Assembly (NCBI GenBank): GCA_028697875.1
Contig: JAQVEQ010000007.1
Span: forward strand, 1 to 26,318
Direction: 5' to 3'
Length of the DNA stretch: 26,318 nucleotides
DNA from: Novosphingobium sp.
Lineage (GTDB): Bacteria; Pseudomonadota; Alphaproteobacteria; Sphingomonadales; Sphingomonadaceae
Part shown: positions 15,035 to 22,955 of the stretch, piece after piece
How the letters are laid out: the number at the start of each line of letters is the position of its first letter
Numbering within the stretch: the stretch's first letter is position 1
Notes under the pieces: generated by a model
The model's database searches: none
Told to the model about the DNA's origin: nothing
The model's input: the letters and a program-made list of their open reading frames with translations, nothing else
Made by a program: the position numbers and the translations under genes

Positions 15035-16179
15035 TGCGCGTCCTTCCATGCGGAAACCCGGCGCGCCACGTCCGCTTGCAGATTGGCCCAGAACAGCGGG
15101 ATGTCGTAGACGTGGTAGTTGTTGCCCGGCAGGACATAGGCGCCGAGGTCGGGCGGATTGCCGATCAGCAGCAGGCCTTGCTTGTCGCAGCGCGCGGGGA
15201 CCGCGCCGGGGACCAGCTCGCCGCTGGCCATCGCCTTGTCGGGCATCAGCGTGCCGAGATTGGCGCTGGCCGGGGCCGTGCCGCCGGTCTGGCCGGTCAG
15301 CGGATTGGTGCACAGGATCGCGCCCTTGCCGTGCGGCAGGCCGTCGAGCCCCGGTTCCTTGCGCCAGGCGTCGAGCATCATGCTGGGGTCGGCCGGTTCG
15401 GCATAGCTCATCCAGCTGACCACGCAGCCCGTCTGAGCCGCTGCCGTGCACGGCGGCAGGCCGAGTTCCGGCAGGTCGTGGTCGAGCGAGATCGGCCAGC
15501 CGATGAGGTAGGCCCCGGCGATGCGCCTGGCGAGCGGGGTTCCGGCAACCTTGTCGCGCAGCAGGTGGATCATGTGCAGCGCACCCTGGCTGTGCCCGGC
15601 AAGCACGATCGGCACGTCCTTGGGCGCTTCGGCGAGGAAGCGTTCGAACGCTTGCGCGACATCGCCATAGGCCGCGTTCTGCGCGTCCTGCGCCGCCGGC
15701 TTGTCGGTGAGGAAGGCACCGAAGGCGGCCTGCCGGTAACGCGGCGCCCACACGGTGCCGTCATGGGCGAACGGGCTTGCCATCAGCTGGACGAAACGCT
15801 GCGCCAAGTCCTGCGATTCGGCATCGTCGAGCGGCGCGTTCCATGCCGAGGAGGCCATGTAGCTCGTCGGGTGGACGAAGAACACGGCAAAGGGCGGCGC
15901 TTGCGGCGCGGGTTCCGCCGGGCGGGGCAGGGCGCTGCCATCCTCCTTCGCGTAGGACGGTTGCCATTGCGCCGGGTCCTTGCGCGTCATTCCCGGGCGC
16001 GCAAACCACATGTCGGGATCGTCGTAGACCGTGTCGGCCAGCGCGGGCAGCGGGACGAATTCCGTGTGCGGCACGAACGTGAAACGGGTCAGCTCGACCG
16101 ACCAGATCCTCAGCGCGAACAGTGCAGCAATCACCAGCACGATGAGAATCGCAACGACGTAGAGGAACTTGCGGGCCAT
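15031..16179 (-). CDS. DUF3089 alpha/beta-hydrolase, membrane anchored
   Basis: A 382-residue protein with one N-terminal membrane segment (residues 5-25, FLYVVAILIVLVIAALFALRI) and the bulk outside the cytoplasm. The catalytic serine is Ser197 in the nucleophile elbow AGHSQG; FVHPTSYMASSAWNAP near 101-115 is a DUF3089 landmark, and GNNYHVYDIPLFWANLQADV near the end provides the likely catalytic His. DUF3089 proteins are lipase-like hydrolases of unknown substrate. It lies 33 bases after lepB and its stop overlaps the ruvX start, so it is part of the transcript. Confidence 0.85.
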   Translation of the reverse strand: MARKFLYVVAILIVLVIAALFALRIWSVELTRFTFVPHTEFVPLPALADTVYDDPDMWFARPGMTRKDPAQWQPSYAKEDGSALPRPAEPAPQAPPFAVFFVHPTSYMASSAWNAPLDDAESQDLAQRFVQLMASPFAHDGTVWAPRYRQAAFGAFLTDKPAAQDAQNAAYGDVAQAFERFLAEAPKDVPIVLAGHSQGALHMIHLLRDKVAGTPLARRIAGAYLIGWPISLDHDLPELGLPPCTAAAQTGCVVSWMSYAEPADPSMMLDAWRKEPGLDGLPHGKGAILCTNPLTGQTGGTAPASANLGTLMPDKAMASGELVPGAVPARCDKQGLLLIGNPPDLGAYVLPGNNYHVYDIPLFWANLQADVARRVSAWKDAQ

Positions 16180-16212
16180 GGTGGGAGTCAGCCTATCCTT
16201 GCGCGCGCCGGG

Positions 16213-17127
16213 TCAGGTGCGCTCGTCCGGGGCGGATTCAGGCGCGGCCTGCTCCACCACCGGCGGCCGCAGGCTGTGCCAGGCGCGGCCCTTGCGCAGT
16301 GCGTTCCACCAGCTCAGCGGGTTCCAGGTTTCCGTCCCGTCGAGCGAGAAGGTGATGAATTCCGCGCGTCCGCCGACATTGGCCAGCGGCACCGGCCCGC
16401 CCAGGCCGCGTTCCCAGGTTTCCGCGCGGCTGTCCGCCGAATGGTCGCGGTTGTCGCCCATCAGGAACACGTGGTCCTTGGGCACGGTGATTTCGGGCAT
16501 GTCGTCAAGTTGCTGGTGCATGTGGTCGATGACGATGTAGGTCGCGCCGTTGGGCAAGGTCTCGCGCAGGACCGGCAGTTCGCAGACCAGCTTGCCCGAC
16601 GGCTTGCGCACCCTGAGATTGGGATAATCCTCCGGCGAGCAGGGGGCATTGGGATCGACCGCCAGTTCCAGCGGCGGTTCGACCGCTTGCGGCACGGGCT
16701 TGCCGTTGAGGATGATCTGGCCGTTGACCAGTGCGATCCGGTCGCCGGGCAGGGCGACGACGCGCTTGATATAGTCCTCGTCCCGGTCGGGCGGGACGGC
16801 GATCACGATATCGCCGTATTCCGGCGTCTTGCCGGCGATCCGCCAGTCCTCGCGCGGGAGCACGTGGAACGAGGCGGAGACCCAGCTCCAGCCGTAAGGA
16901 TACTTGCTCACCACCAGCCGGTCGCCGACCAGCAGGTTGGGCATCATCGATTGCGAGGGGATGTAGAACGGCTTGGCCACCAGGCTGTGGAAGGCGACCA
17001 CGGCCAGCAGCATCAGCAAGAGACCGCGAATCTCGACCACCCAGTCGATCTTGTCGTGCGGCTGTTCCGCCGGACCAGTGGACTCGGCCGGGCCGGACAG
17101 TTCGCTCTTGTCGGTGTTTTCGGTCAC
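16213..17127 (-). CDS. lepB: Signal peptidase I
   Basis: Cleaves signal peptides from exported proteins at the outer face of the inner membrane. From a GTG at 17127 (GTGA overlap with the acpS stop) the product has 304 residues: a polar cytoplasmic tail (1-30), one membrane segment (about 32-50), the catalytic Ser60 in PFYIPSQSMMPNL, the general-base Lys121 in DYIKRVVALPGD, and box E FLMGDNRDHSADSR. Only one clear membrane segment is present. The block pdxJ-acpS-lepB is common in alphaproteobacteria, usually followed by rnc and era, which are not here. Confidence 0.95.
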   Translation of the reverse strand: MTENTDKSELSGPAESTGPAEQPHDKIDWVVEIRGLLLMLLAVVAFHSLVAKPFYIPSQSMMPNLLVGDRLVVSKYPYGWSWVSASFHVLPREDWRIAGKTPEYGDIVIAVPPDRDEDYIKRVVALPGDRIALVNGQIILNGKPVPQAVEPPLELAVDPNAPCSPEDYPNLRVRKPSGKLVCELPVLRETLPNGATYIVIDHMHQQLDDMPEITVPKDHVFLMGDNRDHSADSRAETWERGLGGPVPLANVGGRAEFITFSLDGTETWNPLSWWNALRKGRAWHSLRPPVVEQAAPESAPDERT

Positions 17128-17525
17128 AATTTCCGCGCTTCTATGACGACGAAGGCCTGGGCCCATGGATGGTCGTCGGTGAGGGTAAGATGAACGACGG
17201 CCTCATGGCCTTCCGGCGTGATCGCCGCAAGCCTTGCCGCCGCGCCGCCGGTAAGAGCGAGAGTCGGCGCGCCGGAACGGGCATTGACGACGCCGATGTC
17301 CTTCATGAACACCCCGGCCTTGAACCCGGTTCCCACGGCCTTGGAAAATGCCTCCTTGGCGGCGAAGCGCTTGGCCAGCGTGCCCGCCTTGGTGAAGGGA
17401 CGGCGCGCGGCCTTGGCCTGTTCCACCTCGGTAAAGACGCGCTTCTCGAAACGCTCGCCGAAGCGGTCGAGCGAGGCCTGGATACGCTCGATATTGCAGA
17501 GGTCGGAGCCGATCGCGATAATCAT
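17124..17525 (-). CDS. acpS: Holo-[acyl-carrier-protein] synthase
   Basis: Transfers 4'-phosphopantetheine from CoA to acyl carrier protein. The 133-residue length fits the AcpS group. Magnesium ligands are Asp8 in IGSDLCNIERI and Glu58 in RFAAKEAFSKAVGTG, both in place. Its ATG overlaps the pdxJ stop (ATGA) and its own stop overlaps the lepB GTG start, so translation of the three genes is coupled. Confidence 0.96.
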   Translation of the reverse strand: MIIAIGSDLCNIERIQASLDRFGERFEKRVFTEVEQAKAARRPFTKAGTLAKRFAAKEAFSKAVGTGFKAGVFMKDIGVVNARSGAPTLALTGGAAARLAAITPEGHEAVVHLTLTDDHPWAQAFVVIEARKL

Positions 17526-18283
17526 TCCGATCGCCCTGAGCCAGTCGAAGGGTGGGCCGCGTCCATCAGTTCGCGCATCCGCCGCACCGCCGCTTCCAGC
17601 CCGACGAACACTGCCTCACCCACCAGGTAGTGGCCGATGTTGAGTTCGGCGATCAGGGGAATCGCGGCAATCGGCTGGACGTTGTCGTAAGTCAGGCCGT
17701 GGCCGGCGTGCGGTTCGAGCCCGTTGCGCGCGGCCAGCGCCGCCATGTCGGCGAGCCGCTTGAGTTCCGCGGCGCATTGCTCCCCGGCGGCGTGGGCATA
17801 TTCGCCGGTGTGGAATTCCACCACCGGCGCCTGCAGCGTCATGGCCGCTTCCAGCTGGCGGACTTCGGGGGCAATGAACAGGCTGACGCGGATTCCGGCG
17901 TCGAGCAGCTTGCCGACGATCGGGGCGAGCTGGTTGTGCAGCCCGGCCGCGTCCAACCCGCCTTCGGTGGTCCGTTCCTCCCGCTTTTCGGGGACGATGC
18001 AGGCGGCGTGCGGCTTGTGGCGCAAGGCGATAGCCAGCATTTCCTCGGTCGCGGCCATTTCCAGGTTGAGCGGCAGGTCGGTCGCCGCCTGGATGCGGGC
18101 CAGGTCGTCGTCGCGGATATGCCGCCGGTCCTCGCGCAAGTGGGCGGTGATCCCGTCGCCGCCCGCCGCCGCGACGATCTCCGCCGCGCGGACGGGATCG
18201 GGATGATCGCCGCCGCGCGCGTTGCGGATGGTCGCGACGTGGTCGATATTGACTCCAAGCCGGAGCTTGCCGGGGGTGAGCAC
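17522..18283 (-). CDS. pdxJ: Pyridoxine 5'-phosphate synthase
   Basis: Condenses 1-deoxyxylulose 5-phosphate with 3-amino-2-oxopropyl phosphate to pyridoxine 5'-phosphate. The 253-residue TIM barrel shows LRLGVNIDHVATIRNARGG at the start, GGDGITAHLREDRRHI, LNLEMAATEEM, CIVPEKREERTTEGGLD, VEFHTGEYA, GLEPHAGHGLTYDNV and ELNIGHYLVGEAVFVGL. The GTG at 18283 is used; an AAGG lies ten bases upstream. The last ten or so residues (AHPSTGSGRSE) are encoded by a REP-like palindrome and are not part of the fold. Confidence 0.95.
   Translation of the reverse strand: MLTPGKLRLGVNIDHVATIRNARGGDHPDPVRAAEIVAAAGGDGITAHLREDRRHIRDDDLARIQAATDLPLNLEMAATEEMLAIALRHKPHAACIVPEKREERTTEGGLDAAGLHNQLAPIVGKLLDAGIRVSLFIAPEVRQLEAAMTLQAPVVEFHTGEYAHAAGEQCAAELKRLADMAALAARNGLEPHAGHGLTYDNVQPIAAIPLIAELNIGHYLVGEAVFVGLEAAVRRMRELMDAAHPSTGSGRSE
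17531..17554. repeat. REP-like palindrome inside the pdxJ 3' end
   Basis: CGCCCTGAGCCAGTCGAAGGGTGG: the same short motif as at 2581-2602 (CCTGAG, then GTCGAAG). On the minus strand it is read as PSTGSGRS at the C-terminus of PdxJ, immediately before the ATGA overlap with acpS. The arms CCCT..AGGG can pair. Confidence 0.6.
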
Positions 18284-18288
18284 CGCGC

Positions 18289-18870
18289 TCAAGCCTTGCG
18301 GCTCCCCGGCTTGGTGATCGGGACGGCGGCCAGCGCGGCAGGCACTTCCTCGTCGGCGTAAGTCGGGAAATTGATCTGCACGAGCGGGTAGAACGGGACG
18401 CCCAGGTCGACGCTGCCGCCCGAACGGTCGACCAGCGCGGCTTCCGCCACGACTTTGCCGCCCGCCTGCTTGACCGCCTCGATCGCCTCGCGCGAGGACA
18501 GGCCGGTGGTGACGACGTCTTCCACCATCAGCACCTTTTCGCCGGGTTCGATCGCGAAGCCGCGGCGCAGTTCGAACGTGCCGGTCGGGCGTTCGAGGAA
18601 AATGGCGTCCTTGCCCAGGGCGCGGCCCATTTCCTGGCCGATGATGATTCCGCCCATCGCCGGGGAAACGACCTTGCCGATTTCGGCGCGCAGTTCGCGC
18701 GGGAGCTTCTGCACCAGCGCAACGGCCAGCCGGGCGGCGCGGTCGGGGTTCATCAGGACGCGGGCGCATTGCAGGTAATGCGCGCTGTGACGGCCCGACG
18801 AAAGCAGGAAATGGCCTTCGAGCAGGGCTTCGCTCGCGCGGAACTCGGAGAGTACCTCGTCTTCTGTCAT
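18289..18870 (-). CDS. pyrE: Orotate phosphoribosyltransferase
   Basis: Makes orotidine 5'-phosphate from orotate and PRPP in pyrimidine synthesis. The 193-residue product has the opening LSEFRASEALLEGHFLLSSG, the catalytic-loop region and the PRPP motif VLMVEDVVTTGLSSREA. The ATG at 18870 (MTEDEVL) was preferred to an upstream in-frame ATG at 18996, whose extra 42 residues have no family character. It is the first gene of the minus-strand block; pdxJ starts five bases after its stop. The 199 bp between it and coxB must hold two divergent promoters. Confidence 0.95.
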   Translation of the reverse strand: MTEDEVLSEFRASEALLEGHFLLSSGRHSAHYLQCARVLMNPDRAARLAVALVQKLPRELRAEIGKVVSPAMGGIIIGQEMGRALGKDAIFLERPTGTFELRRGFAIEPGEKVLMVEDVVTTGLSSREAIEAVKQAGGKVVAEAALVDRSGGSVDLGVPFYPLVQINFPTYADEEVPAALAAVPITKPGSRKA

Positions 18871-19069
18871 TGTGATTGTCTCTGACGCCTCGCAGCTAAC
18901 TATGGTGGTCGGACCGGCATTGTTTGCCGGATAACGGTCAAAAATATCCCTAGAAGCGCTTGAGGCATGGGGCAAGCGCGCGTATAGGGCCGGCAACTAA
19001 TGCCCCGCAGGGGGGGAGAACGGTGCTGCACGACAGCCCGACAACCAAGAGCGGAAAGCGTCGAAAAAT

Positions 19070-20086
19070 ATGAATCTCGGTGAGATGGCCCGTGACCGGG
19101 CGATGACCTTGAAAACTGGTGCGTTGGCCCTGGCTCTCGCGGCGATGCCGCAGGCCGTCTTGGCCCAGGAAACCGCAGGGACGGGCGATGCGGCGGCTGC
19201 CGCGGCCCCGGCCGCCGAAGCGGTGGCGCGAATGGCGCCGACTCCGGGCAAGGGCATGCCGGTCGATGGCGGCATCTTCTTCCAGCATCAGTATTCCCCG
19301 ATTGGCGATTACGCGATCTGGATGCACGACGCGGTGCTGCTGCCGGTCATTACCGTCATCACGCTGCTTGTCCTGCTGCTGCTGCTGTTCGTGATCGTGC
19401 GCTTCAACCGCCGGTCGAATCCGGTTCCGTCGAAGACCAGCCACAACACGGCGATCGAAGTCGTCTGGACGCTCGTGCCGGTGCTGATCCTGGTCGGTAT
19501 CGCCGTTCCCTCGATCGACCTGCTGGCCAAGCAGTACAAGTCGCCGCCGGCCGATGCGCTGACCGTCAAGATCACTGGCAACCAGTGGTTCTGGACTTAT
19601 GCCTACCCCGATAACGGCGACGTCGAATTCGACTCCAAGATGCTCAACGAGCCGAACGGCCCGGAAATCAATCCCGGTGTCCGCATCGTCGGCTCCGATC
19701 CGTCGGACGGCCCGGGCCAGCTCGAGGTCGACAACCGTCTCGTCCTGCCGGTGGGCGAACCGATCCGCCTGCAGGTCACTGCCTCGGACGTGATCCACTC
19801 GTTCGCGGTTCCCTCGCTGTGGTTCAAGCTGGACGCCGTTCCGGGCCGCCTCAACGAGAAGATGCTCTTCATCAAGGAGCCGGGCGTCTATTACGGCCAG
19901 TGCTCCGAACTGTGCGGCGTGAAGCACGGCTACATGCCGATCGCCGTCGAGGCCCTGCCGCGCAAGGAATTCGATGCCTGGCTGCTCTCCAAGGGCGGCA
20001 CTCTGGGCAAGGCTGAGCCCGCCGCCGCTGCCGCGCCGGCCGCCGAAGCGCCCGCCGGCGAAGAAACCGCGGCCCCTGCGGCCTGA
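19070..20086 (+). CDS. coxB: Cytochrome c oxidase subunit II
   Basis: Accepts electrons from cytochrome c at the dinuclear CuA centre and passes them to subunit I. The 338-residue precursor has a signal peptide (LALALAAMPQAVLAQE, cleavage probably after AQ/LA), two membrane helices (about 88-115 and 127-150) and a periplasmic cupredoxin domain. CuA ligands are His243, Cys278, Glu280, Cys282, His286 and Met289 (CSELCGVKHGYM). There is no fused cytochrome c domain, so this is an aa3-type, not caa3. The mature N-terminus and the C-terminal tail are both Ala/Pro/Glu-rich. The ATG at 19070 has GGAAAG about ten bases ahead; ATGs at 19085 and 19103 are weaker. Confidence 0.97.
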   Translation: MNLGEMARDRAMTLKTGALALALAAMPQAVLAQETAGTGDAAAAAAPAAEAVARMAPTPGKGMPVDGGIFFQHQYSPIGDYAIWMHDAVLLPVITVITLLVLLLLLFVIVRFNRRSNPVPSKTSHNTAIEVVWTLVPVLILVGIAVPSIDLLAKQYKSPPADALTVKITGNQWFWTYAYPDNGDVEFDSKMLNEPNGPEINPGVRIVGSDPSDGPGQLEVDNRLVLPVGEPIRLQVTASDVIHSFAVPSLWFKLDAVPGRLNEKMLFIKEPGVYYGQCSELCGVKHGYMPIAVEALPRKEFDAWLLSKGGTLGKAEPAAAAAPAAEAPAGEETAAPAA

Positions 20087-20117
20087 AAACAGCTAGAGAA
20101 GCAAGGGTTACGCTAAC

Positions 20118-21806
20118 ATGGCTACCACCGCCGAAACCTTCCAGGGTCACGCAGAATCTCACGATCACGCGCATGACCACGATCACAAGCCGGGCTTCTT
20201 CGCCCGCTGGTTCATGTCCACCAACCACAAGGACATCGGTACGCTTTACCTGATCTTCGCGATTTTCGCGGGCGTCGTCGGTGGCGCGATTTCCGGCATC
20301 ATGCGCGCTGAACTGGCCGCGCCGGGCATCCAGTACCTCCAGTGGTGGACCTCGTTCCTCGGCGGCAACGGCGCCGACTTCAACGAATCGCTGCACTTGT
20401 GGAATGTGCTGATCACCGCCCACGGCCTGATCATGGTCTTCTTCCTGGTCATGCCCGCCGTCATCGGCGGGTTCGGCAACTGGTTCGTGCCGATCATGAT
20501 CGGTGCGCCGGACATGGCCTTCCCGCGCATGAACAACATCTCGTTCTGGCTGACCGTGGCCGGCTTCTGCTCGCTGATGATGTCGGCGTTCGTGCCGGGC
20601 GGCACGGGCAACGGTGCGGGCATCGGCTGGACGGCCTATGCCCCGCTCTCGACCTACGGTTCGCAGGGCCCGGCGGTGGACTTCGCGATCTTCTCGCTGC
20701 ACCTTGCCGGTGCGGCCTCGATCATGGGCGCGATCAACTTCATCACCACCATCTTCAACATGCGCGCGCCGGGCATGACCCTGCACAAGATGCCGCTGTT
20801 CGTGTGGTCGGTGCTGGTTACCGCCTTCCTGCTGCTGCTCTCGCTGCCGGTCCTGGCCGCCGCGATCACCATGCTGATCACGGACCGCAACTTCGGCACG
20901 ACCTTCTTCGATCCGGCCGGCGGCGGTGACCCGGTCCTCTACCAGCACCTGTTCTGGTTCTTCGGCCACCCCGAAGTGTACATCATGATCCTGCCGGGCT
21001 TCGGCATCATCAGCCAGATCGTTGCGACCTTCTCGAAGAAGCCGGTGTTCGGCTACCTCGGCATGGCCTACGCCATGGTCGCCATCGGCGTCGTCGGCTT
21101 CATCGTGTGGGCCCACCACATGTATACGACCGGCCTCGACGTGAACACGAAGATGTACTTCACCGCCGCGACGATGGTCATCGCCGTCCCGACCGGTGTG
21201 AAGATCTTCTCGTGGATCGCCACGATGTGGGGCGGTTCGTTGGAATTCAAGAGCCCGATGGTCTGGGCCCTGGGCTTCATCTTCCTCTTCACCGTGGGCG
21301 GCGTGACCGGCGTCGTGCTCGCCAATGGCGGCGTCGACGACAACCTGCACGACACCTACTACGTGGTGGCGCACTTCCACTATGTGCTGTCGCTGGGTGC
21401 GGTGACCGCGCTCTTCGCCGGGTTCTACTACTGGTTCCCGAAGATGAGCGGCCGGATGTATTCCGAAGTGCTGTCGCACATCCACTTCTGGGTGTTCTTC
21501 GTCGGCGTGAACCTGATCTTCTTCCCGATGCACTTCCTCGGGCTGCAGGGCATGCCGCGCCGTTACCCGGACTATGCCGCCGCCTTCACGCAGTGGAACG
21601 AGGTTGCCACGTTCGGTTACAAGATCATGGCCGTCTCGGTGCTGCTGTTCTTCGTCAACGTCATCTACGCATTCGTGGCTGGCAAGAAGGCCGAAGGCAA
21701 TTACTGGGGCGAAGGTGCGACGACGCTCGAATGGACCCTGTCCAGCCCGCCGCCGTTCCACCAGTTCGAAACGCTGCCGGTGATCGAGGACGCTCCGGCG
21801 CATTGA
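20118..21806 (+). CDS. coxA: Cytochrome c oxidase subunit I
   Basis: Catalytic subunit of the aa3-type oxidase, reducing oxygen to water and pumping protons. The 562-residue protein carries the key residues at the very numbers of the Rhodobacter sphaeroides enzyme (as I recall them): heme a ligands His102 and His421, heme a3 ligand His419, CuB ligands His284, His333 and His334, Asp132 at the D-channel mouth, Glu286 in HPEVY and Lys362 of the K-channel in TGVKIFSW. This is therefore an A1-type heme-copper oxidase. The N-terminal tail before the first membrane helix has six histidines between residues 11 and 23 (HAESHDHAHDHDH), an unusual feature. It lies 31 bases after coxB; a terminator-like hairpin follows. 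Confidence 0.98.
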   Translation: MATTAETFQGHAESHDHAHDHDHKPGFFARWFMSTNHKDIGTLYLIFAIFAGVVGGAISGIMRAELAAPGIQYLQWWTSFLGGNGADFNESLHLWNVLITAHGLIMVFFLVMPAVIGGFGNWFVPIMIGAPDMAFPRMNNISFWLTVAGFCSLMMSAFVPGGTGNGAGIGWTAYAPLSTYGSQGPAVDFAIFSLHLAGAASIMGAINFITTIFNMRAPGMTLHKMPLFVWSVLVTAFLLLLSLPVLAAAITMLITDRNFGTTFFDPAGGGDPVLYQHLFWFFGHPEVYIMILPGFGIISQIVATFSKKPVFGYLGMAYAMVAIGVVGFIVWAHHMYTTGLDVNTKMYFTAATMVIAVPTGVKIFSWIATMWGGSLEFKSPMVWALGFIFLFTVGGVTGVVLANGGVDDNLHDTYYVVAHFHYVLSLGAVTALFAGFYYWFPKMSGRMYSEVLSHIHFWVFFVGVNLIFFPMHFLGLQGMPRRYPDYAAAFTQWNEVATFGYKIMAVSVLLFFVNVIYAFVAGKKAEGNYWGEGATTLEWTLSSPPPFHQFETLPVIEDAPAH

Positions 21807-21842
21807 TATCCGCGGGCCTTGCCTTGGCATGGCCGTGCAGGA

Positions 21843-21884
21843 AAAGGGTTGGGGGCGCGCCGGATGCGGTGCGCCCCAGCCTTT
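21843..21884 (+). terminator. Terminator-like hairpin between coxA and ctaB
   Basis: AAAGGGTTGGGGGCGC (from 21843) can pair with GCGCCCCAGCCTTT (21871-21884) with a G-U pair and a small bulge; the loop is about a dozen bases. The 3' arm ends in a short T run. It would reduce transcription past coxA, so that subunits I and II are made in excess of the assembly genes. The ctaB ribosome site AGGAAG begins right after it. Confidence 0.6.
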
Positions 21885-21897
21885 AGGAAGTAACGCA

Positions 21898-22821
21898 ATG
21901 AGTACGAGCCACAGCGCGGTACAGCTCCCGGCGGACTGGCGCGATTTCTTCGCGCTGACCAAGCCGCGCGTGATGAGCCTGGTCGTGTTCACCGGCCTGT
22001 GCGGCATGCTGGCCGCGCCGGGCACGATCCATCCGGTGATCGGCTTTACCGCCATCCTGTGCATTGCCCTGGGCGCTGGCGGCGCGGCTGCGCTCAACCA
22101 GTGGTGGGAAGCGGATATCGATGCCGGTATGCGCCGGACGTCGGGCAGGCCGCTCCCGGCCGGGCGCATGGACCGCACCAGCGCGCGCGACTTCGGCGTC
22201 GGTCTTTCGGCGGCCTCGGTACTGCTGATGGGGCTGGCGGTGAACTGGCTGTCGGCGGTGATTCTGGCGGTCTCGATCGTCTATTACGCCGTCGTCTACA
22301 CGATCTGGCTCAAGCCGCGCACGCCGCAGAACATCGTCATCGGGGGCGGGGCAGGGGCCTTTCCGCCGCTGATCGGCTGGGTCGCGGTGACCGGAAACGT
22401 CACCCTGATGCCGGTGCTGCTGTTCGCGATCATCTTCTTCTGGACGCCGCCGCATTTCTGGGCGCTCGCGCTGTTCGTGAAGAGCGACTACGCCAAGGTC
22501 GGTATTCCGATGATGCCGGTGGTGGCGGGCGAAGCGTCGACCCGCAAGCAGATCCTGGCCTATTGCATCATCCTGCTGCCGCTGGCCATCGCGCCGTGGT
22601 GGATCGGCGGGGCAGGTGCGCTCTACGCCGTTGCGGCTTTCGCCCTTTCGGCGTTGTTCCTCGCCTTGTCCGTGCCGGTCGCCTTGCGCCGGACAAGCGG
22701 CGAGGACGACCCGATGCGGCCCGAAAAACGCCTGTTCGCTTATAGCGTACTTTATCTTTTCGCGATCTTCGCCGCACTGGTTGCGGATCGCTGGATTTCC
22801 GTGCAGGGAGTGGCGTCATGA
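21898..22821 (+). CDS. ctaB: Protoheme IX farnesyltransferase (heme O synthase)
   Basis: Attaches a farnesyl group to protoheme to form heme O, precursor of heme A for the oxidase. The 307-residue UbiA-family membrane protein has the first Asp-rich site NQWWEADIDAGMRRTSGRPL, the signature FALTKPRVMSLVVFTG near the N-terminus and the conserved loop TPPHFWALALFVKSDY with second-site character. About eight to nine membrane helices. The ATG at 21898 has AGGAAG seven bases upstream. Its stop overlaps the start of the next small gene (ATGA). Confidence 0.96.
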   Translation: MSTSHSAVQLPADWRDFFALTKPRVMSLVVFTGLCGMLAAPGTIHPVIGFTAILCIALGAGGAAALNQWWEADIDAGMRRTSGRPLPAGRMDRTSARDFGVGLSAASVLLMGLAVNWLSAVILAVSIVYYAVVYTIWLKPRTPQNIVIGGGAGAFPPLIGWVAVTGNVTLMPVLLFAIIFFWTPPHFWALALFVKSDYAKVGIPMMPVVAGEASTRKQILAYCIILLPLAIAPWWIGGAGALYAVAAFALSALFLALSVPVALRRTSGEDDPMRPEKRLFAYSVLYLFAIFAALVADRWISVQGVAS

Positions 22822-22955
22822 CCGGCCAGTTCGAACCCGACGAAGAGTACAAGCGGCGCCAGCGCAACCGCAATATCGTGGTCGGCCTGCTGTTGGCCGG
22901 CTTCGTCGCGCTGATCTACGCCATTTCGATCGTCCGCATCGGGGGGCAGGGATGA
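22818..22955 (+). CDS. 45-residue membrane protein, COA3/CoxF-like
   Basis: A very small gene, overlapping ctaB at its start and ctaG at its end by ATGA at each side, so its existence is well supported by coupling. The product has a charged cytoplasmic N-terminus (MTGQFEPDEEYKRRQRN), one membrane segment (about residues 21-38) and a short tail. The stretch RNIVVGLLLAGFVALIYAIS resembles what I recall of the conserved segment of mitochondrial COA3 (MITRAC12), an early assembly factor of COX1. Small one-helix proteins between ctaB and ctaG are known in alphaproteobacteria, but I cannot confirm a family name from sequence alone. Role in oxidase assembly is inferred from position. Confidence 0.85.
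   Translation: MTGQFEPDEEYKRRQRNRNIVVGLLLAGFVALIYAISIVRIGGQG

Noticed and set aside
15076..17193. 705-codon plus-strand ORF across DUF3089 and lepB
   Set aside because: Antisense frame kept open by high GC in the third codon position; the minus-strand genes have clear catalytic motifs and overlapping stop/start pairs.
19872..22178. 768-codon minus-strand ORF across coxB, coxA and ctaB
   Set aside because: His/Arg/Asp-rich antisense of membrane protein genes; no recognisable protein.
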